DNA from: Gallionella sp.
Lineage (GTDB): Bacteria > Pseudomonadota > Gammaproteobacteria > Burkholderiales > Gallionellaceae
Direction of reading: 5' to 3'
NCBI GenBank assembly: GCA_028714895.1
Contig: JAQTLM010000008.1
Span: 1 to 64,000 of the forward strand
DNA length: 64,000 nucleotides
The notes under the pieces were generated by a model. The model searched no databases, was not told where the DNA came from, and saw nothing but the letters and a program-made list of their open reading frames with translations. The translations under genes were made by a program, and so were the position numbers. Shown one piece after another: positions 44,890 to 54,778 of the stretch; within the stretch, counting starts at the first letter, position 1; every line of letters begins with the position of its first letter.

Positions 44890-47568
44890 TTACAGCGGCT
44901 TGCTCACCTTCATGATGCCCTGATCCTCTTCGCTGATTTTGCTGTCGAAGCCGAGGCGGGCCATCAGCTTGAGCATCTTGTGGTTGTTGCACAGCACTTC
45001 GCCTTCGATCACCGACAGCCCGTTGGCGCGCGCAGCTTCCATCAGCGCGACCATGAGCTTCTGCCCCAGCCCCTTGCCCTGCATGCTGTCCGCGACCACC
45101 AGCGCGAATTCGCAGGTGTCGCCGTCCGGGTTGATGGCGTAGCGCGCCACGCCGAGTTCGATTTCCTGCTCCTGTTCGACAGTCACGGCGATCAGCGCCA
45201 TTTCGCGGCTGTAGTCGATCTGGGTGAAACGCACCAGCATGGTTTCGGTGAGTTCCTGAATGCTGTTCATGAAGCGGAAATACTTGGATTCTTCCGACAG
45301 GTCATGCACGAAACGTTTTACCAGTTCGGCATCTTCCGGGCGGATCGGGCGGATGGTGATGTCGGTGCCGTCGGCGAGCTGCCACTGGCTGACCAATTGC
45401 GTGGGGTAGGGGTAGATCGCCATGTGTGCGTAGCGGTCGGCGCTGGGCTGGCGGTATTCGACCACCACGCGCGCATCGGCGGCCAATGCGCCGTGCTCGT
45501 CGAGGATCAGCGGATTGATGTCCATCTCCTTGAGCAGGGGCAGTTCGCATACCATTTCGGAGACACGCAGCAGCACGTCTTCCAGCGCCTCCATGCTGGC
45601 GGGCGCCATGTTGCGGAATGCGCCGAGCATTTTGGCGATGCGGGTATCCTGGATTAATTCCCTTACCAGGAAGTTATTTAACGGCGGTAGCGCAACGGCA
45701 CGGTCACCCATGATCTCGACCGTCGTGCCGCCCGCGCCGAAGGTGATCACCGGGCCGAACACCGGGTCGCTGGTCACGCCGATCATCAGCTCGCGGCCAT
45801 TCGGTTTGACGACCATCGGCTCGATCGAGATGCCGTCCATGTGCGCGTTGGGGCGGTTATGCTGCACGTTGTCGATGATGTGCTGGTAAGCGGCGCGCAC
45901 CTCATGGGCATTGTTCAGGTTGAGCACCACGCCGCCGGCATCGGTCTTGTGCGTGATGTCGGGCGAGTTGATTTTCATCGCCACCGGAAAGCCGAGTTGC
46001 TGCGCGATCAGCAATGCCTCGTTGGGCGAATGCGCGACCATGGTGCGCGCCACGGGAATATTGAAGGCCGACAGCAGCGCCTTGGATTCCATCTCGGTCA
46101 GCACCTTGCGGTGCTCCTGCATCGCGCCCTCGATGATCAGACGCGCGCTTTCCACATCCGGCTCGACATGGTGCGAGAACGGGCCGGGCATCTGCATCAG
46201 CAGCTTCTGGTTGCGGTAGTAGGCGGACAGGTGCGAGAACACTTCCACCGCCGGTTCAGGCGTGCGGAAATGCGGCTTGCGCGCCTTGGTAAACGCATCG
46301 CGCGCGGCGGCGACCTGCGTCTCGCCCATCCAGCAGGTCAGCAGCGGTTTGCTGTGGGTGTTGGTCAGTTCGATCAGCGTCTGCGCAGATTCCAGCGGCT
46401 TGGTCATCGCCTGCGGCGTGAGGATCGCCAGCACGCCGTCGACGTTGTCGTCCTCCAGGCAGGCCTTGACGGCATGGTGGTAACGGTCCGCCTGCGCGTC
46501 GCCGATCACGTCCACCGGATTGCCGTGCGGCCAGTTCGGCGGCAGGTACTGGTTGAGGTATTCGATGGTGGCGTCCGATAGCGTGGCCATCGCGAGTCCC
46601 AGATCGGCGGCGCGGTCGGCCGCCATCACGCCGGGGCCGCCGCCGTTGGTGACGATGGCCAGGCGGTTGCCGACCGGGCGGAAGCCGCACGACAGCGCCT
46701 TGGCGGCGGTGAACAATTGCGTGACGGTCTGCACGCGCACCACACCGGCGCGGCTCACCGCCGCATCGAACACATCGTCTGCGCCGACCAGAGACGCGGT
46801 GTGCGACAGCGCCGCTTTCGAGCCCGCCGCATGGCGGCCGACCTTGATCAGGATCACCGGCTTGATGCGCGCGGCGGCGCGCATCGCGCTCATGAAACTG
46901 CGCGCGTTGCGGATGCCTTCGATGTACATCAGGATGCTGTGGGTGTTAGGGTCGGATACGAGATAGTCGAGGATTTCGCCGAAATCCACGTCGGTCGAGG
47001 AGCCCATCGACATTACGCTGGAGAAGCCGACATCGTTGCTTTGCGCCCAATCCAGGATCGCGGTGCACAGCGCGCCGGATTGCGAGACGAAGGCGATGTT
47101 GCCGGTGTTCGCGCCGCCCTTGTTGAAGGTGGCGTTGAGGCCGATGGACGGGCGCATGATGCCGAGGCAGTTCGGGCCGATCAGGCGGATGTTGTAGCGG
47201 CGTGCGGCCTCCAGCAATTCCTTTTCCAGCGCTGCACCTGCCGCACCGGCTTCGCCGAATCCGGCGGTGATGATGACCGCCGCCTTCACGCCGTGAATGC
47301 CGCACTCCTCGATGATGCCCGGCACGGTCTGCGGCGGCGTGGCGATCACCGCTAGTTCCACCGGTTCGTCGATGTCGGCGATGCAGACGTAGGCACGCTT
47401 GCCTTGCACCTCGGGGTTTTTTACGTTGACCGGATACAGTGCGCCCTGGAAGCCGCTTTCCAGCATGTTCTTGAACACGATCTGGCCGACCGAATCGGGC
47501 CGGTCGCTCGCGCCAAATACCGCAACCGACTTAGGTGAGAATAGAGCGCTAAGGTAATGCTTGCCCAT
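44890..47568 (-). CDS. Acyl-CoA synthetase (NDP-forming)-like protein with GNAT domain (Pat-type)
   Basis: 892 residues from ATG 47568 (MGKHYLSALFSPKSVAVFGA); the frame extends to 47727 without family likeness. Domains: CoA-binding (~1-130), succinyl-CoA-ligase-like (~150-450), ATP-grasp (~480-690), then a C-terminal GNAT acetyltransferase (~735-890) with a GKGLGQKLM-like acetyl-CoA loop (QGKGLGQKLMVALMEAARAN). This is the architecture of Pat/YfiQ protein lysine acetyltransferases, which can inactivate acetyl-CoA synthetase. Catalytic competence of the ligase part is not certain. Divergent from a deacetylase-like gene 75 bp away. Confidence 0.88.
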   Translation of the reverse strand: MGKHYLSALFSPKSVAVFGASDRPDSVGQIVFKNMLESGFQGALYPVNVKNPEVQGKRAYVCIADIDEPVELAVIATPPQTVPGIIEECGIHGVKAAVIITAGFGEAGAAGAALEKELLEAARRYNIRLIGPNCLGIMRPSIGLNATFNKGGANTGNIAFVSQSGALCTAILDWAQSNDVGFSSVMSMGSSTDVDFGEILDYLVSDPNTHSILMYIEGIRNARSFMSAMRAAARIKPVILIKVGRHAAGSKAALSHTASLVGADDVFDAAVSRAGVVRVQTVTQLFTAAKALSCGFRPVGNRLAIVTNGGGPGVMAADRAADLGLAMATLSDATIEYLNQYLPPNWPHGNPVDVIGDAQADRYHHAVKACLEDDNVDGVLAILTPQAMTKPLESAQTLIELTNTHSKPLLTCWMGETQVAAARDAFTKARKPHFRTPEPAVEVFSHLSAYYRNQKLLMQMPGPFSHHVEPDVESARLIIEGAMQEHRKVLTEMESKALLSAFNIPVARTMVAHSPNEALLIAQQLGFPVAMKINSPDITHKTDAGGVVLNLNNAHEVRAAYQHIIDNVQHNRPNAHMDGISIEPMVVKPNGRELMIGVTSDPVFGPVITFGAGGTTVEIMGDRAVALPPLNNFLVRELIQDTRIAKMLGAFRNMAPASMEALEDVLLRVSEMVCELPLLKEMDINPLILDEHGALAADARVVVEYRQPSADRYAHMAIYPYPTQLVSQWQLADGTDITIRPIRPEDAELVKRFVHDLSEESKYFRFMNSIQELTETMLVRFTQIDYSREMALIAVTVEQEQEIELGVARYAINPDGDTCEFALVVADSMQGKGLGQKLMVALMEAARANGLSVIEGEVLCNNHKMLKLMARLGFDSKISEEDQGIMKVSKPL

Positions 47569-47643
47569 GATTTTTTCGGTTCTGTTTGAATATTTGTTCG
47601 GTATGATAGCACCGTAGCAACGCAATACCATCACGGAGCAACC

Positions 47644-48567
47644 ATGCAAACCGCCTACATCAGCCATCCGCTCTGCCTCAAGCACGACATGGGGGCATAC
47701 CACCCGGAATCTCCGGCACGTATCCATGCCATTGAGGATCAGTTGATCGCCGCCGGGCTGCTGGATTATCTACAGCGCCACGACGCGCCGGAGGCGACGC
47801 GCGAACAGTTGCTGCGCGTGCATGATGCGGACTATGTCGATTCGATTGAATCCGCAGCACCGCAGCATGGCATGGTGCAGCTCGATGGCGACACGGCGAT
47901 GAACCCGTTCAGCTACCCGGCCGCATTGTGCGCGGCAGGAGCCGTAGTGTTGGGTGTGGATCTGGTGATGGCAGGCAAGGCTGAGAATGTCTTTTGCAAT
48001 ATCCGCCCGCCCGGCCACCACGCCGAGCGCGCGCGCGCGATGGGTTTTTGCATTTTCAACAACGTCGCGGTCGGCGCGGCGCATGCGTTGGCGCAGCACG
48101 GCTTGCGGCGCGTGGCGATCGCGGATTTTGACGTGCATCACGGCAACGGCACGGAGAACATCTTTCACGACGAGCCGCGCGTGATGCTGTGCTCCACCTT
48201 CCAGCATCCGTTCTATCCGTATTGCGGCGCCGACAGCGGCAACGACCATATCATCAACGTGCCGCTTGCCGCCGGGTCGGGCGGCGAGGAATTCCGCGAC
48301 GCAGTCACGCGATACTGGCTGCCTGCGCTGGAACGCTTCCAGCCGGAGTTGCTGCTGATCTCGGCGGGATTCGACGCGCACCGCGACGACGACATGGCGA
48401 TGCTGCGATTCACCGAAGCAGACTATATATGGGTGACTGAGACGTTAAAACGTATCGCAGAAAAATCTGCGCAACGCCGCATCGTATCGGTTCTGGAGGG
48501 CGGCTATGAACTGCATGCGCTGGGGCGTAGCGCGCTGGCGCACATCAAGGCGCTCAGCGGCCTATAA
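47644..48567 (+). CDS. Histone-deacetylase-family protein (AcuC/HDAC-like)
   Basis: 307 residues. Class II-type HDAC motifs: RPPGHHAERARAMGFC (~123-138, catalytic His pair), IADFDVHHGNGTE (zinc-binding Asp/His) and LISAGFDAHRDD (second zinc Asp). Zn-dependent amide hydrolase acting on acetyl-lysine or acetyl-polyamines. SD CGGAG lies ahead of ATG 47644. Sharing a 75-bp divergent promoter region with the Pat-like gene suggests an acetylation/deacetylation pair. Confidence 0.92.
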   Translation: MQTAYISHPLCLKHDMGAYHPESPARIHAIEDQLIAAGLLDYLQRHDAPEATREQLLRVHDADYVDSIESAAPQHGMVQLDGDTAMNPFSYPAALCAAGAVVLGVDLVMAGKAENVFCNIRPPGHHAERARAMGFCIFNNVAVGAAHALAQHGLRRVAIADFDVHHGNGTENIFHDEPRVMLCSTFQHPFYPYCGADSGNDHIINVPLAAGSGGEEFRDAVTRYWLPALERFQPELLLISAGFDAHRDDDMAMLRFTEADYIWVTETLKRIAEKSAQRRIVSVLEGGYELHALGRSALAHIKALSGL

Positions 48568-48713
48568 TTTCCTTTCCAGCCTCCGTTTGAAATAACCCGA
48601 TTTTTCCGCTCTGTTCCGCGTTTTGCCTGCTATTCAAACTGCTATCTTGACGGTGTAGAAATGAGTCCGGGATTGGTGCGATCGCGCATCAACCAGCACA
48701 AGGGGGCAGTGCC

Positions 48714-51700
48714 ATGTCAAAACCAGCCACAATCCGGTTAGTCAGCAACGACAACGAAGAATATATCGCAGAATCGCAAGCCATCCAGGAGGCGCGAGCG
48801 CGCTTGGAGGCCGAAATGCAGGCGGATATTTCCGCGCAGGCGCGTGCCCGTGCCGAGGCGCATGCGCGGGCGGTGGCGCAGGCGCGCGCGCGCGCCGAGG
48901 CGGAGTTGACTATGTTGATCGAGGCCAATTGCAAGGATGAGGCGAGACTCGCAGAAATGGTTCAGGCCAAACTCGATGCAGAGAAAAAACTGGCCAGCGA
49001 GTTACAGGAAAAGCTGGCTTGCGAACTGCAGCTTCAGGAAGAAAATCAGGCAAGGCTGCGCGCCGAACAACAGGCGCAAGACGAATTGAATCAGCGTCTG
49101 CAACAGGAACAATTCGCCCGCGCTGCCGCCGAGGGCAAGACCAAGGCGGAACGCGAGCTGGCGGGGTTGATCGAGCAGCAACGCAAGGCGGAGCATGACG
49201 CCCGGCTGCGTGCCGAAGCCGAAATTCATTCCGTTCAGATGGCCATCGCCGAAATAACGGCGCGTGCCGAACGGACCAGCGCAGAGCGCCATGCGGCGGA
49301 ACAGGCGCAAAAAAACCAGGCCGAAGAAAAATTTAGACTGGAATCCCGGCTGCGCGATGTGGCCGCGCAGCGGGCCGAAGCCGAAGCCGAAGAGGTGCGC
49401 CTGGCAAAGACCCGGGTCGATGCCGAGCAAGCCGAACTGGAAAAAATCGGCAAGCGTGCCGAAGCCGAGCAGCGTGCCGCCCAAGCGGCGGAGAATCGCG
49501 CCAGACTGGAGCAGGAGTTTGCCAAGCTTGCGCAGGAAAAAGAATCGACGGATCAGGCAATCGCGCGCGCCATAGAAGGGAAGATTGGCAAGGAGCAGCA
49601 GGTTGTCGCGCTGGCGGGTTCAAAACTCAAGGCCGAGCAGGCCGCAGCCGACGCTGCGGAAGCACGTGCGCGCGCCGAGGCGCTGGCACTGGGCGAGATC
49701 GAAGCACGGCTTGCCGCTTACCGGGATGCCGAGCAGGCCGCGCATGCGCGTGCGGCGGCGGATCAAACCGCCGCAGAACTTGCCGTTCAGCGCAAGCTTG
49801 CCGAGGAACAGGCCAGAGCCGATGCCGAAGCGCGTGAGCGCGATGAGCGCCTGGCTTATGAGGCGGCCAGGCAACGTGCCGAAGCGGAAGCGATCGCACG
49901 GGTCGAGGCGGAGCGCAAACTCAAGGCCGAGCAGGAGGCGGCTGCGTTGTTGCAGGCGCAGGCCGAGGCCAACAGGAAGGCATTGCAGCAGCGTGAGGAA
50001 GCTAATGCCATATTGCGCCAAGCCGGGCAAGAGGCGAAAGGTCGCCTGGCTGCTGAAACCATGGCCAGCCAGGCCGCCGCGCACAAGCTCCAGGCGGAGC
50101 AGGATCTTGCGGTGCTTGCGCAGCAGCGCGCCGAAACGGAATTGCTTGCCGCGCACGAGATGGATCTCAAACTGCAGGCTGAAACGCAGGAGATTGTTGC
50201 GGCAAATGAACGCGCCGCCGTAGCGCGGCAGGCGCTTCAGATAGCCGAGCAAAATATCGAAACCGAGAAGCACACCCTCGCTGCGATCGAAGCGCGCATG
50301 GCTGCCGAGTTGCGCGCCATTGAGGCGGACAATAAATGCATTGAACTTGAGGTTAGTGCCAGAGAGGCTGCCGAGGCAACGGGAAACTTGAATGAACAGG
50401 CATTGCAAGCTGCGCGTGAGAAAGAACAGGCAGCGGTGCGCGTGATGAACATCGCCAAGGCCCGTGCGGATGCAGAGAGCCGTGCGCTCAAGGCGGCGGA
50501 AGAAAAAATTCGTGCCGAGGCTCTTGCCGCAGTGGCCTTCCGCAAACAGATTGCCGATGCGGAGCTGGCGCGCGATACCGCGATGACGCGCGCGGAGAAT
50601 ATGGCGAAGCTGCATGCCGAGGAAGTGTGCAAAGCCGCCGAAGCGGAGCGGGAACGCCTGTGTTGCGAAGCGCAGGCCGTCGTTGCCGCGCGCAAGCGCA
50701 GCGAAGCCGCCGAGCGCGCGCGGCTGGAAGCCATGCAGCGTGAGCAGATCGAAACCGAATTGCTGGCGCAGCAACAGCGTCATTTCGATCAGGAGCACGA
50801 ATTGCTGGTGCAAGCCGAGCAACGCCAGGCTGCGGCGGCGGAAGCGGAGCGGACCAGGCAGACGCGTATCGATGCGGAGCGCCTGGCAGTGCAGGCCGAG
50901 CAGGATAAGATTGCGGCGGAACAGGTCGCCATGAATCGCGCCAGGGAGGTCATCGAAACGGTCAGGCGGCAGTGTGAAGAAACCGTGCTGATGGTTGCAG
51001 AGGCCGCCGAACAGCGTGCCACCGAAGAGCGCCGGGTGGCCGAGACAGAGCAGGCGCGGCTACAAGCCGAGCAGGCCGCGCAGCGGGCAGCATCTGAACG
51101 GGCGGCTATTGCGGAGCAAGCCGGACAGCTTGCCATGCGCCAGCATGAAGAAGAACAAAAGCTGCTGGTGCAGCAGCAGGCGAAATTGGAGAATGAACAG
51201 CGGGTGCTGGCCGAAATCGAAATGCGCGTAAAGGTCGAAGCGCAAGCCAGCGCGGCTTTGGAAGAACGCGAAAGCGCCGAGCAGCACGCCCGCGAAGCGG
51301 CGCAGACCAAGGCGATGCTGGCTCAGGAGGCAATGATAACTGCGCGGCAGCGCGTCGAGTTGGAAGAGCAGGAAAGTGTGCAGCTTCGCGCGCAAATTGA
51401 ACAGTCGCGCGCCAAAACGGCCACGCTTCAAGTGACGGCGCGCTTGCGCAGAAACCGAAAAATCGGCAGGCTGGTGAAAGGCGCCGGACTGGTTTCGGCC
51501 ATGGCGGCATTCATTGGTTTTTCGCTGTCGGCGCTTCACACGCAGGAAACAGTCCCCGTGCAGACAGCCACCGTGCCGTCAGCCGAAGTCAGCCAACCCA
51601 TTCGGCCTGTCATGGCGCAGGCGGATGGAAATGCGGCCGCCGCTCAGGCCGAATCGGCAACCGGGCAAGTTAAACCGGGAACATATCTGGTTCTGGGCGA

Positions 51701-51737
51701 TTTGAAGATGACCGACCGGCTTGGGCAGAAGGATTAG
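48714..51737 (+). CDS. Giant Ala/Glu/Arg/Gln coiled-coil membrane protein
   Basis: 1007 residues. Residues ~20-910 are almost uninterrupted coiled coil built from degenerate RAEAE.A/AEQ units, with hardly any Pro, Gly or aromatic residues. A single hydrophobic helix (GAGLVSAMAAFIGFSLSAL, ~921-940) is followed by a ~65-residue tail ending KPGTYLVLGDLKMTDRLGQ. No signal peptide, so the coiled coil should be cytoplasmic and the tail periplasmic. No recognised domain. It resembles scaffold or polar/cytoskeletal proteins in design only. Convergent with the sensor kinase gene. Confidence 0.8.
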   Translation: MSKPATIRLVSNDNEEYIAESQAIQEARARLEAEMQADISAQARARAEAHARAVAQARARAEAELTMLIEANCKDEARLAEMVQAKLDAEKKLASELQEKLACELQLQEENQARLRAEQQAQDELNQRLQQEQFARAAAEGKTKAERELAGLIEQQRKAEHDARLRAEAEIHSVQMAIAEITARAERTSAERHAAEQAQKNQAEEKFRLESRLRDVAAQRAEAEAEEVRLAKTRVDAEQAELEKIGKRAEAEQRAAQAAENRARLEQEFAKLAQEKESTDQAIARAIEGKIGKEQQVVALAGSKLKAEQAAADAAEARARAEALALGEIEARLAAYRDAEQAAHARAAADQTAAELAVQRKLAEEQARADAEARERDERLAYEAARQRAEAEAIARVEAERKLKAEQEAAALLQAQAEANRKALQQREEANAILRQAGQEAKGRLAAETMASQAAAHKLQAEQDLAVLAQQRAETELLAAHEMDLKLQAETQEIVAANERAAVARQALQIAEQNIETEKHTLAAIEARMAAELRAIEADNKCIELEVSAREAAEATGNLNEQALQAAREKEQAAVRVMNIAKARADAESRALKAAEEKIRAEALAAVAFRKQIADAELARDTAMTRAENMAKLHAEEVCKAAEAERERLCCEAQAVVAARKRSEAAERARLEAMQREQIETELLAQQQRHFDQEHELLVQAEQRQAAAAEAERTRQTRIDAERLAVQAEQDKIAAEQVAMNRAREVIETVRRQCEETVLMVAEAAEQRATEERRVAETEQARLQAEQAAQRAASERAAIAEQAGQLAMRQHEEEQKLLVQQQAKLENEQRVLAEIEMRVKVEAQASAALEERESAEQHAREAAQTKAMLAQEAMITARQRVELEEQESVQLRAQIEQSRAKTATLQVTARLRRNRKIGRLVKGAGLVSAMAAFIGFSLSALHTQETVPVQTATVPSAEVSQPIRPVMAQADGNAAAAQAESATGQVKPGTYLVLGDLKMTDRLGQKD

Positions 51738-51787
51738 CGCATATAGAGCGGCTTTAACCGCAAAATATTGTCTTGTAGTTTTCAATT

Positions 51788-53824
51788 TTAGGTAATTTTA
51801 CGCAAAGGTAAACAGATGCGGAAAGTGCTGCCACTATTTGGTTTAGAGGAAACTTCGGCATATCCTCCGTGTGACATGGCAATCCAATTACTCAAGTAAA
51901 GTCCAAGGCCTGTCCCCCGGATTTTGCTCCCATGTTTTCCCCGGATGAATTTCTCGGTGAAAATGCGTTGCTGGAGCTCGGGAGAGATACCCTGTCCTTG
52001 GTCGGTTACCTCGACGCATAGTGTATCTGCCTTGTTTTGCACAATACGCAGGTCGATATCGCTATCCGGCGGAGAATACTTAATGGCATTATCGATGAGG
52101 TTGCCGATGGCAATACCGACCAGATGCCAATCCGCCAGAAGCATGGCATCGCCGTTCCATGGCGAATAGCGAATGGAGCGATCATGATTTGCGGCAAGCG
52201 TGCCCGCAAGCTCTGCGCAGAAGATATTGAGGTCGCCCATTTGCATGCCCAGTTCATTGTCTTTCATGCCAATGCGGTCTTCATCGAGAAATTTATTCAT
52301 CAGCACTGCAAGTTGTAGCACCGCCCCCATAATTTTTTCAATACGCGGCTGCCAATCGGGCCTTTCGGATTGTGCCAGTACATTCAACATTTGCGCTGTA
52401 TTGCCGATTACCGCAATTGGACTGCGAATTTCGTGTGCCATCAGGGACAGCAAGTTCGCCAAGTTCTCCCGGCTATTCTTCTCCTGCTGAAGTGAAACTT
52501 CCAGCATTTCCTTGGCATCCCTGAGCTGGCGGGTACGTTTCCTGATTTCATCCTCCATCCAGTTGTGTGTTTTATGGACGGCATGGCGCATAGCCTGAAA
52601 TTGCGCAGTCAGTTGCCCGATCTCGCCGCTGCCTTTTTTTGGCAAAATATCTGTGTAATCACCACGGCGGATATGATCGGAGGCGGCAGTCAGCACGGCA
52701 ACGGGACGCAGCACCAGCCTGTGCAGAGAAAGCAGTAATATAGCCATAAGAACCAGTGCAACTCCTCCAATTGCCAGCCACATTTCCAGAAAATCATGCT
52801 GTGGCAAGAGGACAGACATATCCAGCAGGGTGATGTCGTACCAGCCCACTTCCGGTAATGCCATCATGCCGGCAAGATAGCGTTTGCCATTAATGTGCAC
52901 AAATTTTGTCGCCACAGATGAGTTGGCAAGATAGCGTTTGCCCTTGATATGCAGAGTTTTTTCCATAATCGGATCGCCATTTTCAAATTGGCCGATGGAC
53001 TGCCGTACCCAAACCCTGTCTTCCAGATTGTCCAGCAGATAATCGATAGAATGTTTCTGGCTTGGAGGTTTGGCAATGCTGGAATAATCGATGCGATTGA
53101 TGTTGCGATAAAGTTGAATGTCAGCGTTATGGTCAATAAAAATATTCGACACGCCGGATTGGGGAACATCAGTGGTATGGCCGGTAAGAAGGCCACCCAT
53201 TTCTAGTGCCGTTCCAATTACGCCCAGCACTTTGCCGCCATCGCGTAACGGTACATTGATTAAAATTCTGGTTACGCCGGGATTGGTGTTGCTATCTACG
53301 TCGATGTGATAGTCGCCGCCGCTTTTGATTGCGGCATAAAACCATGCATCTGCCGGTTTTGCAGGATCAAGGGTGTAGCGCAGTTGCTTGCCTTGGCGCG
53401 TGTTGTCCGGGCGTTGTCCGTTGGAATAATAATGCCCCGATTGGGTGAGAGCCAGAAAATGACTGTCATCATTGAAGTGTCGGCGAAGCATTTCTATCTC
53501 CGCCAGCGCTTGCCGATACAGTTGCGGATCCTGCTCATTTGCAGCCCATCGTTTGATAACGGCGTTATTTGCCATCTGGCGTGCCAGTGCCACCTTGCTG
53601 ATGAGAGGCTGCAGGGTATGCGCTTTGTTGTAGAGCACCTGTTTTTCGGCAAGCCTCGTGCCAATGCGTTCTACTATTCGTTCGGCAGCGCTGTTGAATA
53701 CAACCCAGATCACCAGAGCCAGAAATAGTGACGATGCCCCAAAAATCAGCAAGAAACGGGTTTGCAGGCTTAGTCCGGCCAAAAATAGTTGCATGTTACG
53801 CAAGCGATTGTGTAAATTGAACAT
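51788..53824 (-). CDS. Sensor histidine kinase with Cache-like periplasmic domain
   Basis: 678 residues from ATG 53824 (frame open to 53935). TM1 (~20-40), a ~270-residue periplasmic region of dCache type (SGHYYSNGQRPDN, GVIGTALEMGGLLTGH), TM2 (~325-345), HAMP, coiled coil, HisKA with LMAHEIRSPIAVIGN (phospho-His ~464), and HATPase with NLIDNAIKYSPPDSD, DQGQGISPEL and GTGLGLYLSN. The periplasmic region contains a short internal duplication around KGKRYLANSS / NGKRYLAGMM. Divergent from its likely partner regulator at 53858. Ligand unknown. Confidence 0.9.
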   Translation of the reverse strand: MFNLHNRLRNMQLFLAGLSLQTRFLLIFGASSLFLALVIWVVFNSAAERIVERIGTRLAEKQVLYNKAHTLQPLISKVALARQMANNAVIKRWAANEQDPQLYRQALAEIEMLRRHFNDDSHFLALTQSGHYYSNGQRPDNTRQGKQLRYTLDPAKPADAWFYAAIKSGGDYHIDVDSNTNPGVTRILINVPLRDGGKVLGVIGTALEMGGLLTGHTTDVPQSGVSNIFIDHNADIQLYRNINRIDYSSIAKPPSQKHSIDYLLDNLEDRVWVRQSIGQFENGDPIMEKTLHIKGKRYLANSSVATKFVHINGKRYLAGMMALPEVGWYDITLLDMSVLLPQHDFLEMWLAIGGVALVLMAILLLSLHRLVLRPVAVLTAASDHIRRGDYTDILPKKGSGEIGQLTAQFQAMRHAVHKTHNWMEDEIRKRTRQLRDAKEMLEVSLQQEKNSRENLANLLSLMAHEIRSPIAVIGNTAQMLNVLAQSERPDWQPRIEKIMGAVLQLAVLMNKFLDEDRIGMKDNELGMQMGDLNIFCAELAGTLAANHDRSIRYSPWNGDAMLLADWHLVGIAIGNLIDNAIKYSPPDSDIDLRIVQNKADTLCVEVTDQGQGISPELQQRIFTEKFIRGKHGSKIRGTGLGLYLSNWIAMSHGGYAEVSSKPNSGSTFRICLPLRKIT

Positions 53825-53857
53825 GGAACTCAAAACCTCCGTACTGGGGATAGCCTT

Positions 53858-54550
53858 ATGACACGCATTATTGTAGTAGAAGACGATATTGGGCAACTTG
53901 AAGAACTGGTTTCTTTTCTCGAATATTCCAAACATGAGGTGCGTGGCGTAGCGGACGATAAAGGGCTTGAAAACTGCCTGTCGCAGTTCAGCCCTGAAAT
54001 CGTGTTACTTGATTACTGTCTTCCCGGGGAGAATGGAGCTATGCTGGCAGAGCAGTTGCGCAAGAGGTTTGGGATATCAATTGGCATCGTCATGGTTACG
54101 GCTCTCAACAGGGGGGCTGACCGCATCGAGTGCCGCTGTGCAGGGGCGGATGACTATCTCGTCAAACCGGTCAACTTTAGCGAATTGCTGGCACTTATTG
54201 ACAACATGTCCTTGCGCCTTAATTCATCGCCGCTCATGCAGCAATCGTGGCAACTGCTGCTGGCGCGATCGGAGTTGAAACCTCCTGGAAAACTACCTGC
54301 TATTCCGCTGACCAACTGGGAGTTGTCGCTGTTGCGGGCAATGGCCGACGCAGACAACCAGCAAGCGGATCGCAATACTTTAATTCTGGCACTGGGCAAG
54401 AGTCCGCTGCACTATGATCCACGCGCCCTTGAAGTCAGCATAAGCCGGTTGCGGCGCAAACTGCCGGGTTTGGATAACAGCAGCAACCCCTTGCAGACAG
54501 TGCGCGGCATAGGTTACAAATTTATTCGCCCGCTTGCTGTGGTGCGGTAG
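53858..54550 (+). CDS. OmpR-type response regulator
   Basis: 230 residues. Receiver domain with EDD (~8-10), phospho-acceptor D52 in VLLDYCLPGENG and K in DYLVKPVNF; winged-helix domain (~150-228) ending LQTVRGIGYKFIRPLA. ATG 53858, 33 bp from the divergent kinase start, so the two are a likely pair. Confidence 0.92.
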   Translation: MTRIIVVEDDIGQLEELVSFLEYSKHEVRGVADDKGLENCLSQFSPEIVLLDYCLPGENGAMLAEQLRKRFGISIGIVMVTALNRGADRIECRCAGADDYLVKPVNFSELLALIDNMSLRLNSSPLMQQSWQLLLARSELKPPGKLPAIPLTNWELSLLRAMADADNQQADRNTLILALGKSPLHYDPRALEVSISRLRRKLPGLDNSSNPLQTVRGIGYKFIRPLAVVR

Positions 54551-54778
54551 CACTTATTGTAGCTTTAGTTTTATTTTAAAACAGCAATGACCGATGGTGC
54601 ATTTCATGCGCCATTAGCCTGAACCGGGCGCGCCATAATCAAAAGTAGGCTGGGCTATACCTGTCCTGAACTTGGCGAAGCGGCCCGGCACGGTAGTCGC
54701 AGTCCATCCAATTATTTGTTTCGCCCATCCTGCAACATATCCATCGGAAATGAGTGCGCGGCAGATTGTCAGTATTTG
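54551..54778. other. Gap with no convincing gene
   Basis: No ORF with family likeness, RNA or strong promoter was recognised. It may contain decayed upstream parts of the chemoreceptor remnant that follows. Confidence 0.5.

Noticed and set aside
47569..47643. Promoter boxes between the Pat-like and HDAC-like genes
   Set aside because: TATGAT at 47602 has no -35 at acceptable spacing, so no specific promoter is claimed.
51745..51770. Small hairpin after the coiled-coil gene as a terminator
   Set aside because: GCGG/CCGC gives only a four-base-pair stem without a proper T tract.
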